This document shows positions 1 to 11,867 of a DNA stretch of 64,000 nucleotides, one piece after another. Every line of letters begins with the position of its first letter. Within the stretch, counting starts at the first letter, position 1. The notes under the pieces were generated by a model. That model had not been told where the DNA came from, ran no database searches, and saw only the letters and a program-made list of their open reading frames with translations. The DNA is from Malania oleifera (taxonomy: Eukaryota; Streptophyta; Magnoliopsida; Santalales; Ximeniaceae): the NCBI RefSeq assembly GCF_029873635.1, contig NC_080420.1:55575457-55639456 (forward strand), in the 5' to 3' direction. Made by a program: the position numbers and the translations under genes.

Positions 1-556
1 CTAAATGAATGCAAGATTCAATACCAGAATAACGAAGTAAGTAAACCTTGCAATCATCCAACTGAATAAAAATTCTAACTTTAAACACAAGCCCGAACAA
101 GATAAAATCCTAACAAAATAGAACCACTAACTTAATAATAAAAACACCTAAGAACGATTTAAATTCTAATAAAAACTCCAACTAAGAGAAGCAAACTGAT
201 TTTTTATAACAAATAATAACCCAAACGAATATTTAAGATTCAAAAGGAGACTTAAAAAAAAAGACAATCTAAACTCAATAATTCAAAATAACTCAACCAA
301 ATTGAAATTCCAACGATGACTTTGAATAAAAAAAAGACAAATAAATATAACCCAATCAAAACAAATAAACTTAGTACCTTAACAACTTCAATGGAAAATA
401 ATAAACTAAAACAAATAATAACTAAGATTTTGAATAAATTGGAATTAAAAATAAATACAATCCAATAACTATTTAAATTACAAAGAAACAGTTTAAATAA
501 AAAAAACTGAAATTATCATTAAAAATAACTTGAACAAGTATTAAAGAATAATAAGG

Positions 557-613
<57 letters not shown>

Positions 614-1240
614 GCCAAAGGAGGGAGGCTTCACGGCTGCACCACTGCTGCCCAAAAAGAACCCCTTTTGTTCACGCACGGCTCCCCAGACAAGAGCTCT
701 CATCCTCCTAAGGAAAACCTAGCTACCCAAAAAAAACTACAAAAGCTTACCAAACCCTACGCGCCTCTCTCTCAAAAGCAACCTGCCCCTCCTTTAAATT
801 CAATACCCAGCGCCTCTTTGTTGCATGGGCGGGTCAAATCAAGAGTATATGGGTTTTTTTTTTTCTTTTCATCTCAATTCGGCTCTAGTTGCCCTTCACT
901 TTCGAGCCCAATTTTGACATTCCTAAAGCTTGTAGCTCTCTAAACTCAAAACACAAAAGTTATAAAGCATCTCCTTGGCTTTTCACAGCATTTTGAATCA
1001 TCTCAATCAGAGTTCAGATTAGAGAGTTATACTCAGATTACAAAGTAATGTCGGCTTTAATGTAAATAAATTACCCTGCAATAATAAAATACCAAAAATT
1101 CATAAATTATTGAATAAAATCCCAAATATTATAAATTAAGTGCAATGTTAAAATATTGAACATTATTAGGCATTTAATTAAAATATAATATTTAATGCAT
1201 GAATTTAAATGTCTAATTACGCAACTTTGACGCGTAATCA
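1..1240 (-). mobile_element. Athila-like LTR, truncated by window edge
   Basis: Read on the minus strand this begins TGATTACGCGTCAAAGTTGC at 1240. That closely matches the LTR starts of the element at 19408 (TGATTACGGGTCAAAG) and 24621 (TGATTACGTGTCAAAG), followed by the same order of motifs: an AATTAAATGCC stretch, a TTTTATTATTG(C/T)AGG stretch, then a long CT run (559-607 on plus) and a T-rich tail. The internal part of any element would lie left of the window. No polypurine tract adjoins 1240, so this edge is an outer boundary. It is either a solo LTR or the 5' LTR of an element extending off the window. It sits directly against Gypsy pol sequence, so it probably inserted into it. Confidence 0.75.
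559..607. repeat. (GA)n microsatellite
   Basis: An almost pure GA run inside the Athila-like LTR. It occupies the place of the (CT)n run in the sense strand of the related LTR at 19408, just after the putative LTR promoter region. Confidence 0.95.
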
Positions 1241-2600
1241 CCTCATTAAGGGAGTAACTTAAGTTGTGTCAAGAAGTGGCTAACAACCAACTCAATCCAT
1301 TTTCACTATGAACTTTGACCCCTGAAAGTACTATTGCTACACTTGAAGACAATGAATCATTGCTAACATCTTCTTTTCTTAAGTTTTGTGTTTCCATTCA
1401 CTAAGCTTTCGAATCTCATACCCAAGAGGATAAGCCTTTTATAACAAGATACCATCAAGGGTATAGTTTGATGCATCCATCTATGCCTTTAAAGGTTTCA
1501 CTATGTTTAGAAGAGGATGTACGTACTAGATCCTTCATCATGACTCCCTTTAAGCTATCAAATTCTCCTTGGTACTCTTGTATCCAAATTTCACTTGTGA
1601 CCTTTCTTTGAAAAAAACTTAGTTTATGAGACAATCCTCCTCAAGAACTTCTGAATGAATTTGTGGCAATAGTTAGCGAGACCAATAAAGGAACATGACT
1701 TCTTAACTGTCGTTGGGTTCATCCGATCTTGAATGGCTCTTACCTTTACTATATTTACCTTTACTATATTTATTTAGATACAATTTTGTTCAATCACATG
1801 GTAAAGAAACTTGACACTCTTTTGTGCAAAAGAACATTTCTCCTACTTCTATTGTTCTCCTTCAGCCTACTAAATACCTTCTATAGACACGCTTAATGTC
1901 CTTTTGTAGTAGAAATAACAATATCTTTAAGATACACTGATACAAACTTTAAGATAGTCATGAAACACTTGATTCATCGATATGTGCGTCAGTAAATCAA
2001 AAAACATCACCAAGAATTCATAAACATGTACGGCATCATGAAAATAGTCTTTTATCCATCACCTTCTACTATCCATAAATGATAAGTTTGACTACATGTT
2101 AAATTTGGAAAAGTACTTAGCATGACTTAATAAATCAAATAAATCAGTGGAATGGGATACTTACTGCACTTAGTAACTTTGTTGAGTTTCCAGTAATCCA
2201 CACATAATTACATCCTTCTATCATGTTTCTTTGAAACAATACTAATGCTCCAAACAAAGTGTTAGAAGGTCGTATATAACCTATTTTCAATAATTCATGT
2301 AGTTGCTTCTACAGTTCTACTAACTCCAAAGGTGTCATCCAATACACCCTCTAACATAAGGACTTTACCCCTAGTAACTACTTGATCTCATGTTGTACGC
2401 CTTGTCATGAAAATATGTTGTTCAGTAGCTTATCTAACATGTCTTAGATGACAATAGCTAGGCATCAACTCCCACCTTACATTTTCACCCACCACTGATG
2501 AGGTGAGATAAGTTGGTTCACTGTTTTTCAATGCTTTTTTGAGTTATATGGTAGAGAAGAACTTCTCACCTTTTCTTTCTTTGCTACAACTTAAATCATT
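1241..2600 (-). pseudogene. Old Gypsy pol remnant (linker, RT, RNase H)
   Basis: Minus-strand translation in shifting frames shows Ty3/Gypsy pol in the correct order from right to left. A protease-RT linker lies near 2460-2600. An RT segment near 2160-2340 resembles the conserved 'CVDYRxLNKVT' block. The RT-RNase H junction near 1640-1720 has the 'SFIGLANYCHKFI' type motif. A connection/RNase H stretch lies near 1270-1600. Stops and frameshifts are frequent and no ORF survives. The motif style suggests a chromovirus of Reina/CRM type, but the clade is an inference. The left end is cut by the LTR ending at 1240. This is an old, inactive fragment. Confidence 0.7.
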
Positions 2601-2789
2601 CAAGGGTGATCACATGTTTGGCAAAGGGATCCACCAAATTATTTTGCAAATACATAATAAAGAATTATGTTGTTTTTTAAGACTTCATTAGTAACTGAGA
2701 CATAATATTGACATGTAAATTATAGCAATGAATTTTAAAAATCCTTAATTCACAACTTCACATTTCCTCGTGTTATCACTTATATAATA

Positions 2790-3570
2790 ATCGCTAGATG
2801 GAGAGATTCAATGGATTACTAGATGAGCATTTACTTGCCCTATCTCGTAGATGCCAACCACAAGAATTGGATATAACTACTTAACATGGTTAATTTTTGT
2901 TTTAATGTTCAAAAGAGCTCAACCAGCAACAGTTCGTCCAAACTTACAAGCTAGCAACCACTATTACTTCACATAATGGGGGAGCCTCACGAAGGAAAAA
3001 GTTTGAGAGCTTACATCTTTATCAAGGAATGAAGATAGATGGGGAGATTACCTAAGCCTCCCTAGAAAAATCTATCAAGTGGATAAGGAAATATGCAAAT
3101 CAAGGGAGAAGGTCATTACATCTCAAAGTAGGAGACCAAATGCTTGATAAGCTTTATCCAGAATAAATTAGGTCATTATGGGATCAAGATTGGAAAGTTC
3201 TTCACAAATATGAAGCACCTGTCGGGAAGACCTCTTAAAAGGTTGATCCTTTGCTTATAAAAGTGCACCATGTTTCATGTTAGTTACCTTAAGCCACTTT
3301 ATGACAATAATGAGGACCCAACTCGTCAATCAATCAAAGCATTATCGAACACCAAGCAATTCGACATCAAGTAAACAAATAGTTCACATCATCAAGAGGA
3401 GCTATTATATGATTTCTTATTGAAGTAGAAGGGCCTAAAATATGAAGAAATCAATTAGATGTTTATGAAAGATATGCTTTTGTTTGTGAATAAAGTTCAA
3501 TAGTACTTGGCGTCAAACTCTATGAAGACATCAAGCACCTAAGTAGGGAGAGAATGTCGCAAGCCAAACT
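2790..3570 (+). pseudogene. Gypsy integrase C-terminus with chromodomain remnant
   Basis: Plus-strand translation gives an integrase tail: a 'MERFNGLLDEHL' segment (core domain end) near 2800, a 'VGDQML' strand (the 'GDxVLVKL' motif) near 3130, a 'HKYEAPVGK' segment near 3205, a 'KVHHVS' segment (like 'KIHPVFHVS') near 3265, and a chromodomain-like 'VEGPKYEE' segment near 3425. There are many in-frame stops. It is in the opposite orientation to the RT fragment on its left, so the two are either pieces of different elements or one element broken by an inversion. Confidence 0.65.
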
Positions 3571-4727
3571 TGTTCAAAGTCTTGTGCTTGCATATTGTTG
3601 TTTGTTTTGCACCTATTTGGTAGGTAATCATCATATAAATAGCAATGTACGATTTATTCTTTAAGATTAGTAGCACCTTATAAGAAAGGAAAATATGATT
3701 CCTTGTGCATAATGATGTTTCCTTATGCTAGAGGGATTGCATAGAAAGTTTTTTGTTGTGAGGGTGTGCAATGTGTGTTTATCAATTATAGTAAAACTAC
3801 TTGTCATTGTAAACATGTTCAACCTACTTGCGTGCCTCCCTAAATACATAGTCTACAAAAGTATAATAGACTAATACATAGTTTACAAAAGTATAATACA
3901 CTATTTTGTTATTCACCACCCACATGTTTACTGCATAATTACTTACCACTTATTTCTTATTTTGTATTTGATACTTGTGAATGTATTTATGTGATGTATT
4001 TGTAGTTAACTCGGTTGACTAATTAAAGCTTATGTGTGACAAACAGGTCGCACAACAACACTAGTCTTAGTACAATGTGAAGCATTCCACCCTTGAAACC
4101 AAACTCTACAAAATACTAGTTTAAAAATTAAAAATTCATAAAACTTATAATAAATGAATAATTCACTAAAAAAAAAAATACTAACAAACTAATTGAGATA
4201 ATTAATTTGAACAGTGTAAATGTTGAAATACTTGACCCCATGTTACCCCAAAGTGTTGATGTATTTTCATAACAATAATTTTTTCTTGAAAAGGCTAAGC
4301 AAATTTAATCATCTTAATAAATATTTAATAATTTAAATATTTATTTTTTTTATAGGAGTCCCTTAGCTATTGTATAGAACTTGAAAAGTCTTGAAAAAAA
4401 AAATGAAAGAAAAATTTAAATAAATTTATTTTTAACGTGGGAAGGAAAATAAAAAATATATCAAATCAATGAATTAAATTTTAATTTTACACATCATAAG
4501 AATTTGGTTTATTTTAATTTTTAATTACATTAAAATAAATTTTTATTTTTATAAAATTTGATAAAGAGAAAAAATATAATAAAACATATTTTCAACAGTT
4601 TCTTTTTTCTTTTATACAAACAAAATTTTCACCCAAACATACCCTTAGAAAAACATAAATTTTCCGGGTTGAACCATATGATAGTATGCGAAAACTGAAA
4701 CCACAAAAAATAGAAAAATTCACATAA
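3571..4727. other. AT-rich intergenic stretch, nothing recognised
   Basis: No convincing coding sequence or terminal repeat is visible. Short open frames here have no recognisable motif and arise by chance in AT-rich DNA. A near-duplicate phrase about an 'aatacatagt' block occurs twice around 3843-3880. Confidence 0.6.
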
Positions 4728-4800
4728 AACCCTTACTCTTTAAACCCTACTTTCTGCTGCTATAAATACATTTCTCTCTCACTCAAGCGGTCCGTCTCCG
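4728..4800 (+). promoter_or_regulatory. Candidate promoter of the cyclophilin copy (telo-box, TATA)
   Basis: A telo-box AAACCCTA at 4742-4749, with a near copy AAACCCTTA at about 4729, is followed by TATAAATA at 4761-4768 and a pyrimidine-rich stretch (TTTCTCTCTC) where transcription could start. Telo-boxes near the start site are typical of plant housekeeping and translation genes. No other gene lies downstream before the cyclophilin sequence at 6013, so assignment to it is by position only. Confidence 0.5.
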
Positions 4801-6012
4801 TGAGCTTCTCCCAGCCCAAGCCTTTCGTGCAGGTGCTCTCTTCTCTTGTGTTATCTTCCATTTCTTCTGATTTGTTTCATACAATGTCCGTCTGCCCCAT
4901 TTTCACACTTACTGTAAGCAGAAGATCCCTTTATATATATATATGCACATATCGAAGGCTTGCAGGTGATATTATGAGTACCTGTGGAGCTCAAAAGCTG
5001 TGCAATATCATAAATCGTCCCTCTCGCATATATATCCTCTGATAATTTTGGTATTTGGAGGGTTTTTCGTTGGGTGATGTACATTTCCTTTATCCTGTCC
5101 GTGCATTTCCCGTTAACTTGATTTGTTCATGTTTTTTTTTTAATCAGAGTTCCAAGTGCTGAAAGGTTGTTTGTCTCCTTATAGATTATTTTTGGAAAGA
5201 ATTTGAAATTTGAAAGATTTTTGGGTGCAATATTGACTGTCAATATCTATGGAGAAAATGGGGTTTTGATGGGCTTGAAGAAATTTTAGGGTTAAATTCT
5301 TGAAATTTTTTTGGTAAAGTACTGTTGATAACCTAAGGTGGCATTTTCCCTTTCTTTCTGTGTGTGTGCGTGTGTTGACTGTGTATTTGTCTTCATGTCA
5401 GGGAAAAATTAGATTTGGGGTTTTGGTTTTTTGGCCTTAAAAACAAGTGAGATACTACGAAGATCTAATGGATGAAAACCAAGTACTTGGATGAATAAGG
5501 AATTCTTGGCCATTGTATATTGTGTAACATGGTTTGTTCAGAAGTTCCTGAATCCTGTGTTAGCAGTATCATTTTCACTCCTGATCAAAGAAGGTGATCA
5601 AAGAAATAAAACACTAATTTTCTAACCATTCATGGTGCTGGCATATTTAAATTTAAGCTCTCCTCTCTGGGTTTCTTAGATGTTTTATGATCATAAATCA
5701 TGAGTTTTGGTTTAGGATCTAAATTTGTGTGAAATTAAAATTCTTTTGTTGAAAAGTTCAATCTGAAATCCCCTTTACAATTTTCCCAGCCTTGCCTTTG
5801 TACATGAATATTACCACTTTATCATGCTGCTTTATTCAAGTCTAATTTTGTGTTTCCCTATTTTTTTATTTCTTATATTTCACAAATAATTGGGTAATTG
5901 GGTTTTCTGTTGTCTTCATTAATTGAAGTTTGTGATATTCCTGTTTTAAACACACATCTACTGGTATTTGGCCTTTGGCCTTTGGCGGGAGGGTTTTGAA
6001 TTGGGTAAGGAA
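4801..6012 (+). other. Candidate 5' leader and leader intron of the cyclophilin copy
   Basis: The sequence after the TATA box looks like a plant 5' UTR (C/T-rich to about 4830), with a possible splice donor CAG|GTGCTC at about 4830. The rest is T-rich like a plant intron. No single acceptor stands out before the ATG at 6013. If this reading is right the copy arose by DNA duplication with its promoter, not by reverse transcription. No coding content was recognised. Confidence 0.35.
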
Positions 6013-6543
6013 ATGTTGAACCCAAAGGTTTTCTTTGACATACTGATTGGAAAAATGAAAGCTTGTCGAGTTGTAATGGAACTGTTTGCTGATGCCACCC
6101 CTAAAACTGCTGAAAATTTTCATGCACTCTGCACTGGGGAGAAGGGTATTGGAAGAATGGGAAGCCACTACACTACAAAGGTTGCATTATTCTGAACTTC
6201 ATGTGTCAGGGTGGAGATTTCACCAGGGGGTAATGGGACTGGTGGAGAATCAATCTATGGAGAGAAATTTGCAGATGAGAATTTCAAAATGAAACATACA
6301 GGTCCTGGTGTGCTGTCAATGGCAAATGCTGGACCAAACACTAACGGTTCTCAGTTCTTTATATGCACTGAGAGGACACCATGGCTTGATGGGAAGCATG
6401 TTGTGTTTGGGAAAGTTGTGGATGGCTATAGTGTGGTTAAGGAGATGGAGAAGGTGGGTTCAAGTAGCGGGAAGACTGCAGAAACAGTTCTTATTGAAGA
6501 CTGGTCAGGTTACAGAAAATTGATTGATTATGCAGGAGTCTAG
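6013..6543 (+). pseudogene. Cytosolic cyclophilin A-type peptidyl-prolyl isomerase, pseudogene
   Basis: Cyclophilins catalyse proline cis-trans isomerisation in protein folding. From ATG 6013 the frame reads like the plant single-domain cyclophilin N-terminus ('[15 protein letters not shown]', '[17 protein letters not shown]', '[10 protein letters not shown]') up to about residue 47, then shifts and stops at 6193-6195. From about 6226 a second open stretch carries '[18 protein letters not shown]', '[21 protein letters not shown]' and '[17 protein letters not shown]', close to the family. Compared with the family pattern I infer a 1-base loss near 6157, about 12 bases lost near 6180-6190, and a 1-base gain in the G-run near 6231. 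The lost piece includes the 'FHR' segment with the catalytic Arg. A further 2-base loss near 6503 replaces the normal short C-terminus with an unrelated tail ending at 6541-6543. The coding part has no intron, as in many plant cytosolic cyclophilins. It cannot encode an active enzyme. Confidence 0.9.
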
Positions 6544-6687
6544 GGTTACCAGAAGTTTGTGGTTCATTATCATTCAGCAATGGATGCTGAGTTCAACTTA
6601 TAGAGTGGAAATTCTTCACCTCATTGCTTGTGTAATTTCCCCTCTGCTCATGAACATGTATTTTTGCACATGTTGTGTTTGATGAAA

Positions 6688-6693
6688 AATAAA
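6688..6693 (+). terminator. AATAAA poly(A) signal-like hexamer after the cyclophilin copy
   Basis: A canonical AATAAA lies about 145 bases after the final stop, a normal distance for a plant 3' UTR. There is no adjacent poly(A) tract, which weakly argues against a retrocopy. Confidence 0.4.
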
Positions 6694-6699
6694 ATGCAT

Positions 6700-7725
6700 T
6701 TCTTGTTAAGTAGAATAAGAGTTTGCTATCTGCAGTTGTATCTTATGTACTACCCTAATAATTATTCTCATGCGATCTTGGATTCGGGCTCTGGATTTGG
6801 ATGAAAATTCAATACAGAAGCGTATGAAGTTTGGTGTACATTCACATTCAAATTCATGACTCGAGATCAAATAAAGAATCCTCCCAAACACAATCAGTGT
6901 ACTTGCTGGATGCTACTGCATTTCCTCTTGCTGCATGTCCTCGTAGGATCTCAAATTTATAACCTTGTTTGATGGAATGTGCATTCTATGATTTTGCCCA
7001 TACCTAAAAGGTTATGCTTATGGTCATTGTGGCTGTATCCATTTTTCCTCACTAGGGCTTTTATACCATACAACTAGGAAGTACCAAAACCCCAACAAAA
7101 ATAGGGGTGTTAATGGCGTTGCTCAAATTTTCAACTAAATTGATTAGGTTGGTTTGAGAAAAATGTCTTAACAAAGTGGGGCCGTATAGGATGCAATGCC
7201 ATTTGGATTGGATTGGTTTGGTATGAGGGAGGATTGAGTTAGATTGGTTGCTTTGTTTTATTTTATGTTTTTAAGAAGCAAATAGGATGAGAAATATAAG
7301 TCAAATTAAAATTTTACAAAACATATACAGCGACTTAAGTTTTGACTTAAGTTCTTAATGGCTCGATACATGGAGATTGAACTACAAAGAGTTTGTATAA
7401 ATAACCTTGGCCTCCAGCAACATCCATAATATGCAACTTTGGTCTCTCTCCTTTTATTTTTATTTATTTTATTGTTTTGACATGGTTAGGTAGGGGAGTT
7501 TGTGCCCTCAACTTGTCATCTGATCCACATGATCGATTTATATAGAATTATAATCAATGAATCAATCAAAATACTTTCAAAACCATTCTTTATAGGCAAT
7601 TTAGATTGCTCTGCTTGGTTAGACAGTTCTATGAACACCTATAAATAAGGAAATGACTATTCGTTTATTGAACAAAAAGAATCACTCTAAATCCATCTAG
7701 TTCAAGCTGTATTAGCCATTTATTA
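6700..7725. other. Intergenic; possible small repeat at 7100-7260
   Basis: No gene was recognised. Around 7101 a block 'ataggggtgttaatggcg' followed by alternating 'ttggattggattggtttgg' resembles the ends of short non-autonomous plant DNA transposons, but I could not find paired terminal inverted repeats. The last bases (7721-7725, TATTA) are the target-site duplication of the Copia element that follows. Confidence 0.4.
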
Positions 7726-8236
7726 TGTTGATGCGAATGTGCAGTGGAAACCTCGTAAACTCGAAAACAATTTGGAACAAGTAATGCAAGCACTCAATGA
7801 TGAATATATGGAAAAAGCAATACTCACAATGAGAACAAAGAAAGCAAACAAAATAAAAAAAAATACAAGAATTTACGTGGTTCGAAAATTTACCTATCCA
7901 CAGGAGCAAACAACTTTTTTTTTTTTTATTTATCACTATCACAACCTCAAGCTTATATCAAAGGTTACAAAATAATTATTATATACGAACCTTAAGTGTT
8001 TAGAAACCTTATAACCTATCTAAATCATTCCTGTAGCAATCCTAGGAAGAAAAATCCTCCAAACCCCCTAATCTATTAATCATTAAATTCAAAAAACCAT
8101 AACCTGCACCGAACGAAATCATCAACAGTTATAGGGAAATCGTTGATGGTTACTACAACCAGCTTCCTTGTTCTTCGAATTACTATGCTTCCCTCGGCAT
8201 ATGCGTTCCATTCAAATATGAGCCACATCTCCAACA
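7726..8236 (-). repeat. 3' LTR of the Tnt1-like Copia element
   Basis: It pairs with 31295-31774 over its whole length; shared blocks include 'gtggaaacctcg', 'cactcaatgatgaatatat' and 'ccacatctccaaca' at the end. It differs by many substitutions and an extra 'agttatagggaaatcgttgatgg'-type segment near 8130, so the insertion is old. Confidence 0.9.
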
Positions 8237-8329
8237 ATCTTTACCTTGGCGTATATTCACCACTTAGGAGAAATCCGAAAGCATAACCCGCTGCTCTACC
8301 TGGGATAGTAGATTAAGGCCGCCTTTCGT
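8237..8329 (-). promoter_or_regulatory. Polypurine tract side of the Copia element
   Basis: On the minus strand the bases before the 3' LTR read AAGGTAAAGAT|TGTTGGAG, a weak polypurine tract at the expected place for plus-strand priming. Confidence 0.5.
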
Positions 8330-8824
8330 CTAGCACTTGGAGATGTTGATCAAGTCCAAGCAATGCTTGAAATTGTTCGTTGTGACAGGCTTCGTCAACG
8401 TATTAGCTGCATTCTCAAACGTGTGAACCTTCTTAAGTAGAAGTTCACATAAAGCAACCAGTTCCCTGATCCTGTGAAATCGCACATCAATGTACATTGT
8501 CCTCGCATGATACACCTGGTTCTTTGCCAAGTAAATGACACTCTGGCTATCACATTGCAACCAAACTCCACCTTGCTAGACACCCAGCTCCTTGTCCAAA
8601 TCTGTAAGTCACTACGCTTCCTTGGCAGCCTCAGCTACTACCATGTACTTTGACTCAGTAGTAAACAAATCAACGAGCGACTGCCCCATAGATCTCCAAC
8701 AAATAAGTCCTCCCACAAGGATAAATACATACCCTATGGTAGACCTCCTATCATCCAAGTATTTTGCGTAGTCAACATCCACGTATCCTACCACTGATGG
8801 ATCACTCTGTTGTCTACTGAACAT
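8330..8824 (-). pseudogene. Copia RNase H domain, decayed
   Basis: Two open pieces carry Copia RNase H motifs. 8612-8824 has 'DPSVVGYVDVDYAKYLDDRR', 'STIGYVF' and 'TTESKYM' (normally DADYAGDLDDRRST and TTEAEY). 8330-8560 has 'CDSQSVIYLAKN', 'HIDVRFHRIRE'-like and 'ENAANTLTKPV'. They are separated by a frameshift and stop near 8570-8610. RNase H removes the RNA strand of the RNA:DNA hybrid in reverse transcription. The acidic residues are partly replaced (a DAD motif reads DVD), so it is inactive. Confidence 0.85.
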
Positions 8825-9384
8825 GATGTCATATCCGGTTGTACCCCTTAAGTACCTGAGAATCCACTTGACTGCATCCCAATGTTATCGACTCGAATTC
8901 GAAAAGAACTTGCTCACCACGTTGACAACCTGTGCCAGGTCTAGCCTCCAACATACCATGGCATACATAAGAAATCCCACTACACTGGCATAGCGGACCT
9001 TCAACATGTCACAAACCTCATTGTCCATCTTAGAGCACTAGGCGGTAGGCAGCCTGAAATGACTTGTCAATGGTGTGCTCACCGGTTTAGCATTAGTTAT
9101 GCTAAACCTCTCCAACACGTTCTCCATATAGCCGCCCTGAGATAACCATAGTCTTGTTGCAGCTCTGTCCCTACGAATCTCAATGCCAAGTATCCTCTTG
9201 ACTGCACCCAAGTCTTTCAAGTCGAACTCTTTACCCAACATATTATTCAACAGATTTACCTCAGTCATGTAAGCAGCAATTAGCATGTCGTAAACATAAA
9301 GCCATAGATATATGAGAGAATCATCCTCAAAACTCTTCACATAGACGCAACAATTGTACTCACACCTCTTATAGCCAATATAGA
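8825..9384 (-). pseudogene. Copia reverse transcriptase, C-terminal half
   Basis: The open piece 9038-9397 shows 'GYKRCEYNCCVYVK', 'SLIYLWLYVYDMLIAA' (the YVDDMLI box, here YVYDMLI with one catalytic Asp lost), 'EFDLKDLGAVKRILGIEI' and 'KPVSTPL', in Copia order. The Gypsy insertion cuts the reading frame at 9384, and the N-terminal half is at 28310-28850. The segment 8825-9030 is decayed connection sequence. Confidence 0.85.
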
Positions 9385-10439
9385 TGTGATGCCCCAATTT
9401 TCATACCATTTTTTTTTCATTTTCGTCTCCAATAAATAATAAATATTAATCAAACATCTGCCATGTCAAAAGCTCTGATACCATTCTAACATAACTTGAC
9501 CTAAAATGGGTATTGGGTAAACAATCTATCTTATACAAACAAACCTAACAGTGGAAGTCAATATTTACAAACCATTTAGAATACAAATAACCACAGTTCT
9601 ACACATCCATACATATCCCAAAAATCCATAACCTACCCTAGGTCCCAAACATATCCCTAACACAAAACACTTACCCCGTCTACCAGTTTACCAGCTCCCC
9701 TCTATCTCAAAACTCTATCTATTGGTCTGTCACAGTTTCCTGAAATGTTTAGATATTTGGGTGAGACACCTTTCAGTAAGATAGAATAAATTATTCACAG
9801 TGTGTGGCAGTATGAGTTTAGTTATATCATAATATACTCATTTAAGTGATTACAACATTTGAGAAAATATACCGATACATACTCATAATCATATAGATAT
9901 ATAATATAATTTCATAAGTTATGTTACCATTCCTTATACTTACATAGATACAACCAATATTTATCAGCGAAAGTTCCTAGGATAGGGGAGATTACACGCA
10001 CATACATGTAGCGCCCTTCTGCTTTGATATCATTTGTAATTTTGTCCAATTAACTCGAGTGTGGTTACAACTAATACTTATTAGGGAACTCACCTTACTC
10101 GGTAAGCCCTCAGGGGAAGAGTTTTAGTTCGCCCTAATTATTTATGCAATTAAACTCACACTCTTTCATTTCTCATTTTCATTTCACAAACTAGCTCATG
10201 AGTGTCCACCAGTAACAAATACACATTCTATCTGTAACTCATGGCTGCCTCGAGGATATTCACATCGTCATGCTTCTCCCCCATGACTGGGTTGTGCGGC
10301 TCGAAGGCTGGACCTAATCGCGGTTGGCCTACTTGGTTAAATCAAAACAAGGAAACTGTCCGTCTGTAGTACGATTGGCCTGCCCACTCCTAGTCCGGAC
10401 GCTAGGTGGCAAAACTACCCTTCTCACTGGCTCAATCGA

Positions 10440-10513
10440 CTGCCACGCCACACTCTCCATGAGACCGTGCTCTAGTTCGGACGCTAGGTGGCAAAACTAC
10501 CCTTCTCACTAAC
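10440..10513. repeat. Short local duplication inside the LTR
   Basis: The phrase 'ggacgctaggtggcaaaact' occurs at 10397 and again at 10478, with 'acccttctcact' following each. The second LTR copy (26760 onward) has it once, so the duplication arose after insertion. Confidence 0.7.
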
Positions 10514-11530
10514 ACCTCGCTAGCAACAGTACTGTGCTCTCTATCCAACTCTAGTCCATCAGGGTTCTCATTTTCACATTTTAGTATTCGCATTTCAGTC
10601 TTCACATTTCAGTATGTTGGTACATTTCATCACATCAGAAATATTCTCACCATTTTCTGTTTCATTCCCATCTTATCAGTATACATTCCATCTCATAATA
10701 GTATATATCTCATTTCACGTATTTCAACATTTATCAATAAAGCATATTGATATTTCTTGTTTCCTCATTTATCATAGAAAACATATATATATATATATAT
10801 ATATATCCTATTCCATCATTTTTTAGTAAAATACACGTTGGTATATCACAATTCATCGTTCTTAACAAAACAATTATGTATTCCACTTTTCTTTATGTCC
10901 CATATTTCAAATCTCATATCATCACCATTCAGTATATAAAACATAATTGGTTTCCATTATCTTCATTTCTGCATAAAACATTTCAATATATATATATATA
11001 TATATATATATATCATATTCTCTTTATTCTCAGTGCAAATCACATAACCCAGTTTCAAACACATTTCCAGTATAATTATATGTCACACAATTTTATTTAA
11101 TATTCGTATCATAATAATCTCAAGCAAAATATCATATTCTCTTTTTCACATATTCATTCAACCAGTAATTTCTAAAAATAACTGTTATAATTTATTCCCC
11201 TTACCTGCTTACTAAGAGGCCTGCTAAAATTCCTAAATCCATGCTTGCGACATTCGGAACTCAAAACCCTGAAATCACATTTTCCCCAATTCAATTAACT
11301 CAACCCCGGAATTACAATTATTTTAACATTTCCTAGGCTCCCACTCCCAATACTAATTAAACTTTTAAAAATAATTAATGAATATATTTCCACTATCCCT
11401 ACCCTAGCCTTGGATTGGTGTCTGGGAAACCCAAATTAAAAGTTTGCTTTGACTAAAATGACAAGGATTGGAGCTAGGACCTCGTGGTGGTGTCTGATTG
11501 TAGATTTGACTAAAGATTTAAGAAAAAATT

Positions 11531-11533
<3 letters not shown>

Positions 11534-11597
<64 letters not shown>
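11534..11597. repeat. (GA)n microsatellite
   Basis: A long, nearly perfect GA run in the LTR (CT in the element sense). The sister LTR has a shorter interrupted run at 27875-27918. Confidence 0.95.
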
Positions 11598-11600
<3 letters not shown>

Positions 11601-11749
11601 CTTTATCTGAGGAGTGGTGCTTATGACGCCCTAATCACGAATCCACTCCGATGAAAATGTTGGTGGCCGAGAATGAAACCCAGTGGTATTTTCCGTTCTT
11701 CAATCGACCGAAAATTTGTTGAGAAATTGAGGAGATCAAGAGAGAGATG

Positions 11750-11790
<41 letters not shown>

Positions 11791-11835
11791 CTCTCTTTAG
11801 CGCAGGAAGAAGCATGAAGCTTCTTCAGGAATCTT

Positions 11836-11867
<32 letters not shown>

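Noticed and set aside
473-943. Open frames on both strands at the GA run, one with a Ser-Leu repeat
   Set aside because: They translate a microsatellite and LTR sequence; no domain or codon pattern supports a gene.
6013-6543. A functional cyclophilin gene
   Set aside because: Several indels shift the frame, and the catalytic Arg segment is missing; introns placed around the breaks would not restore it.
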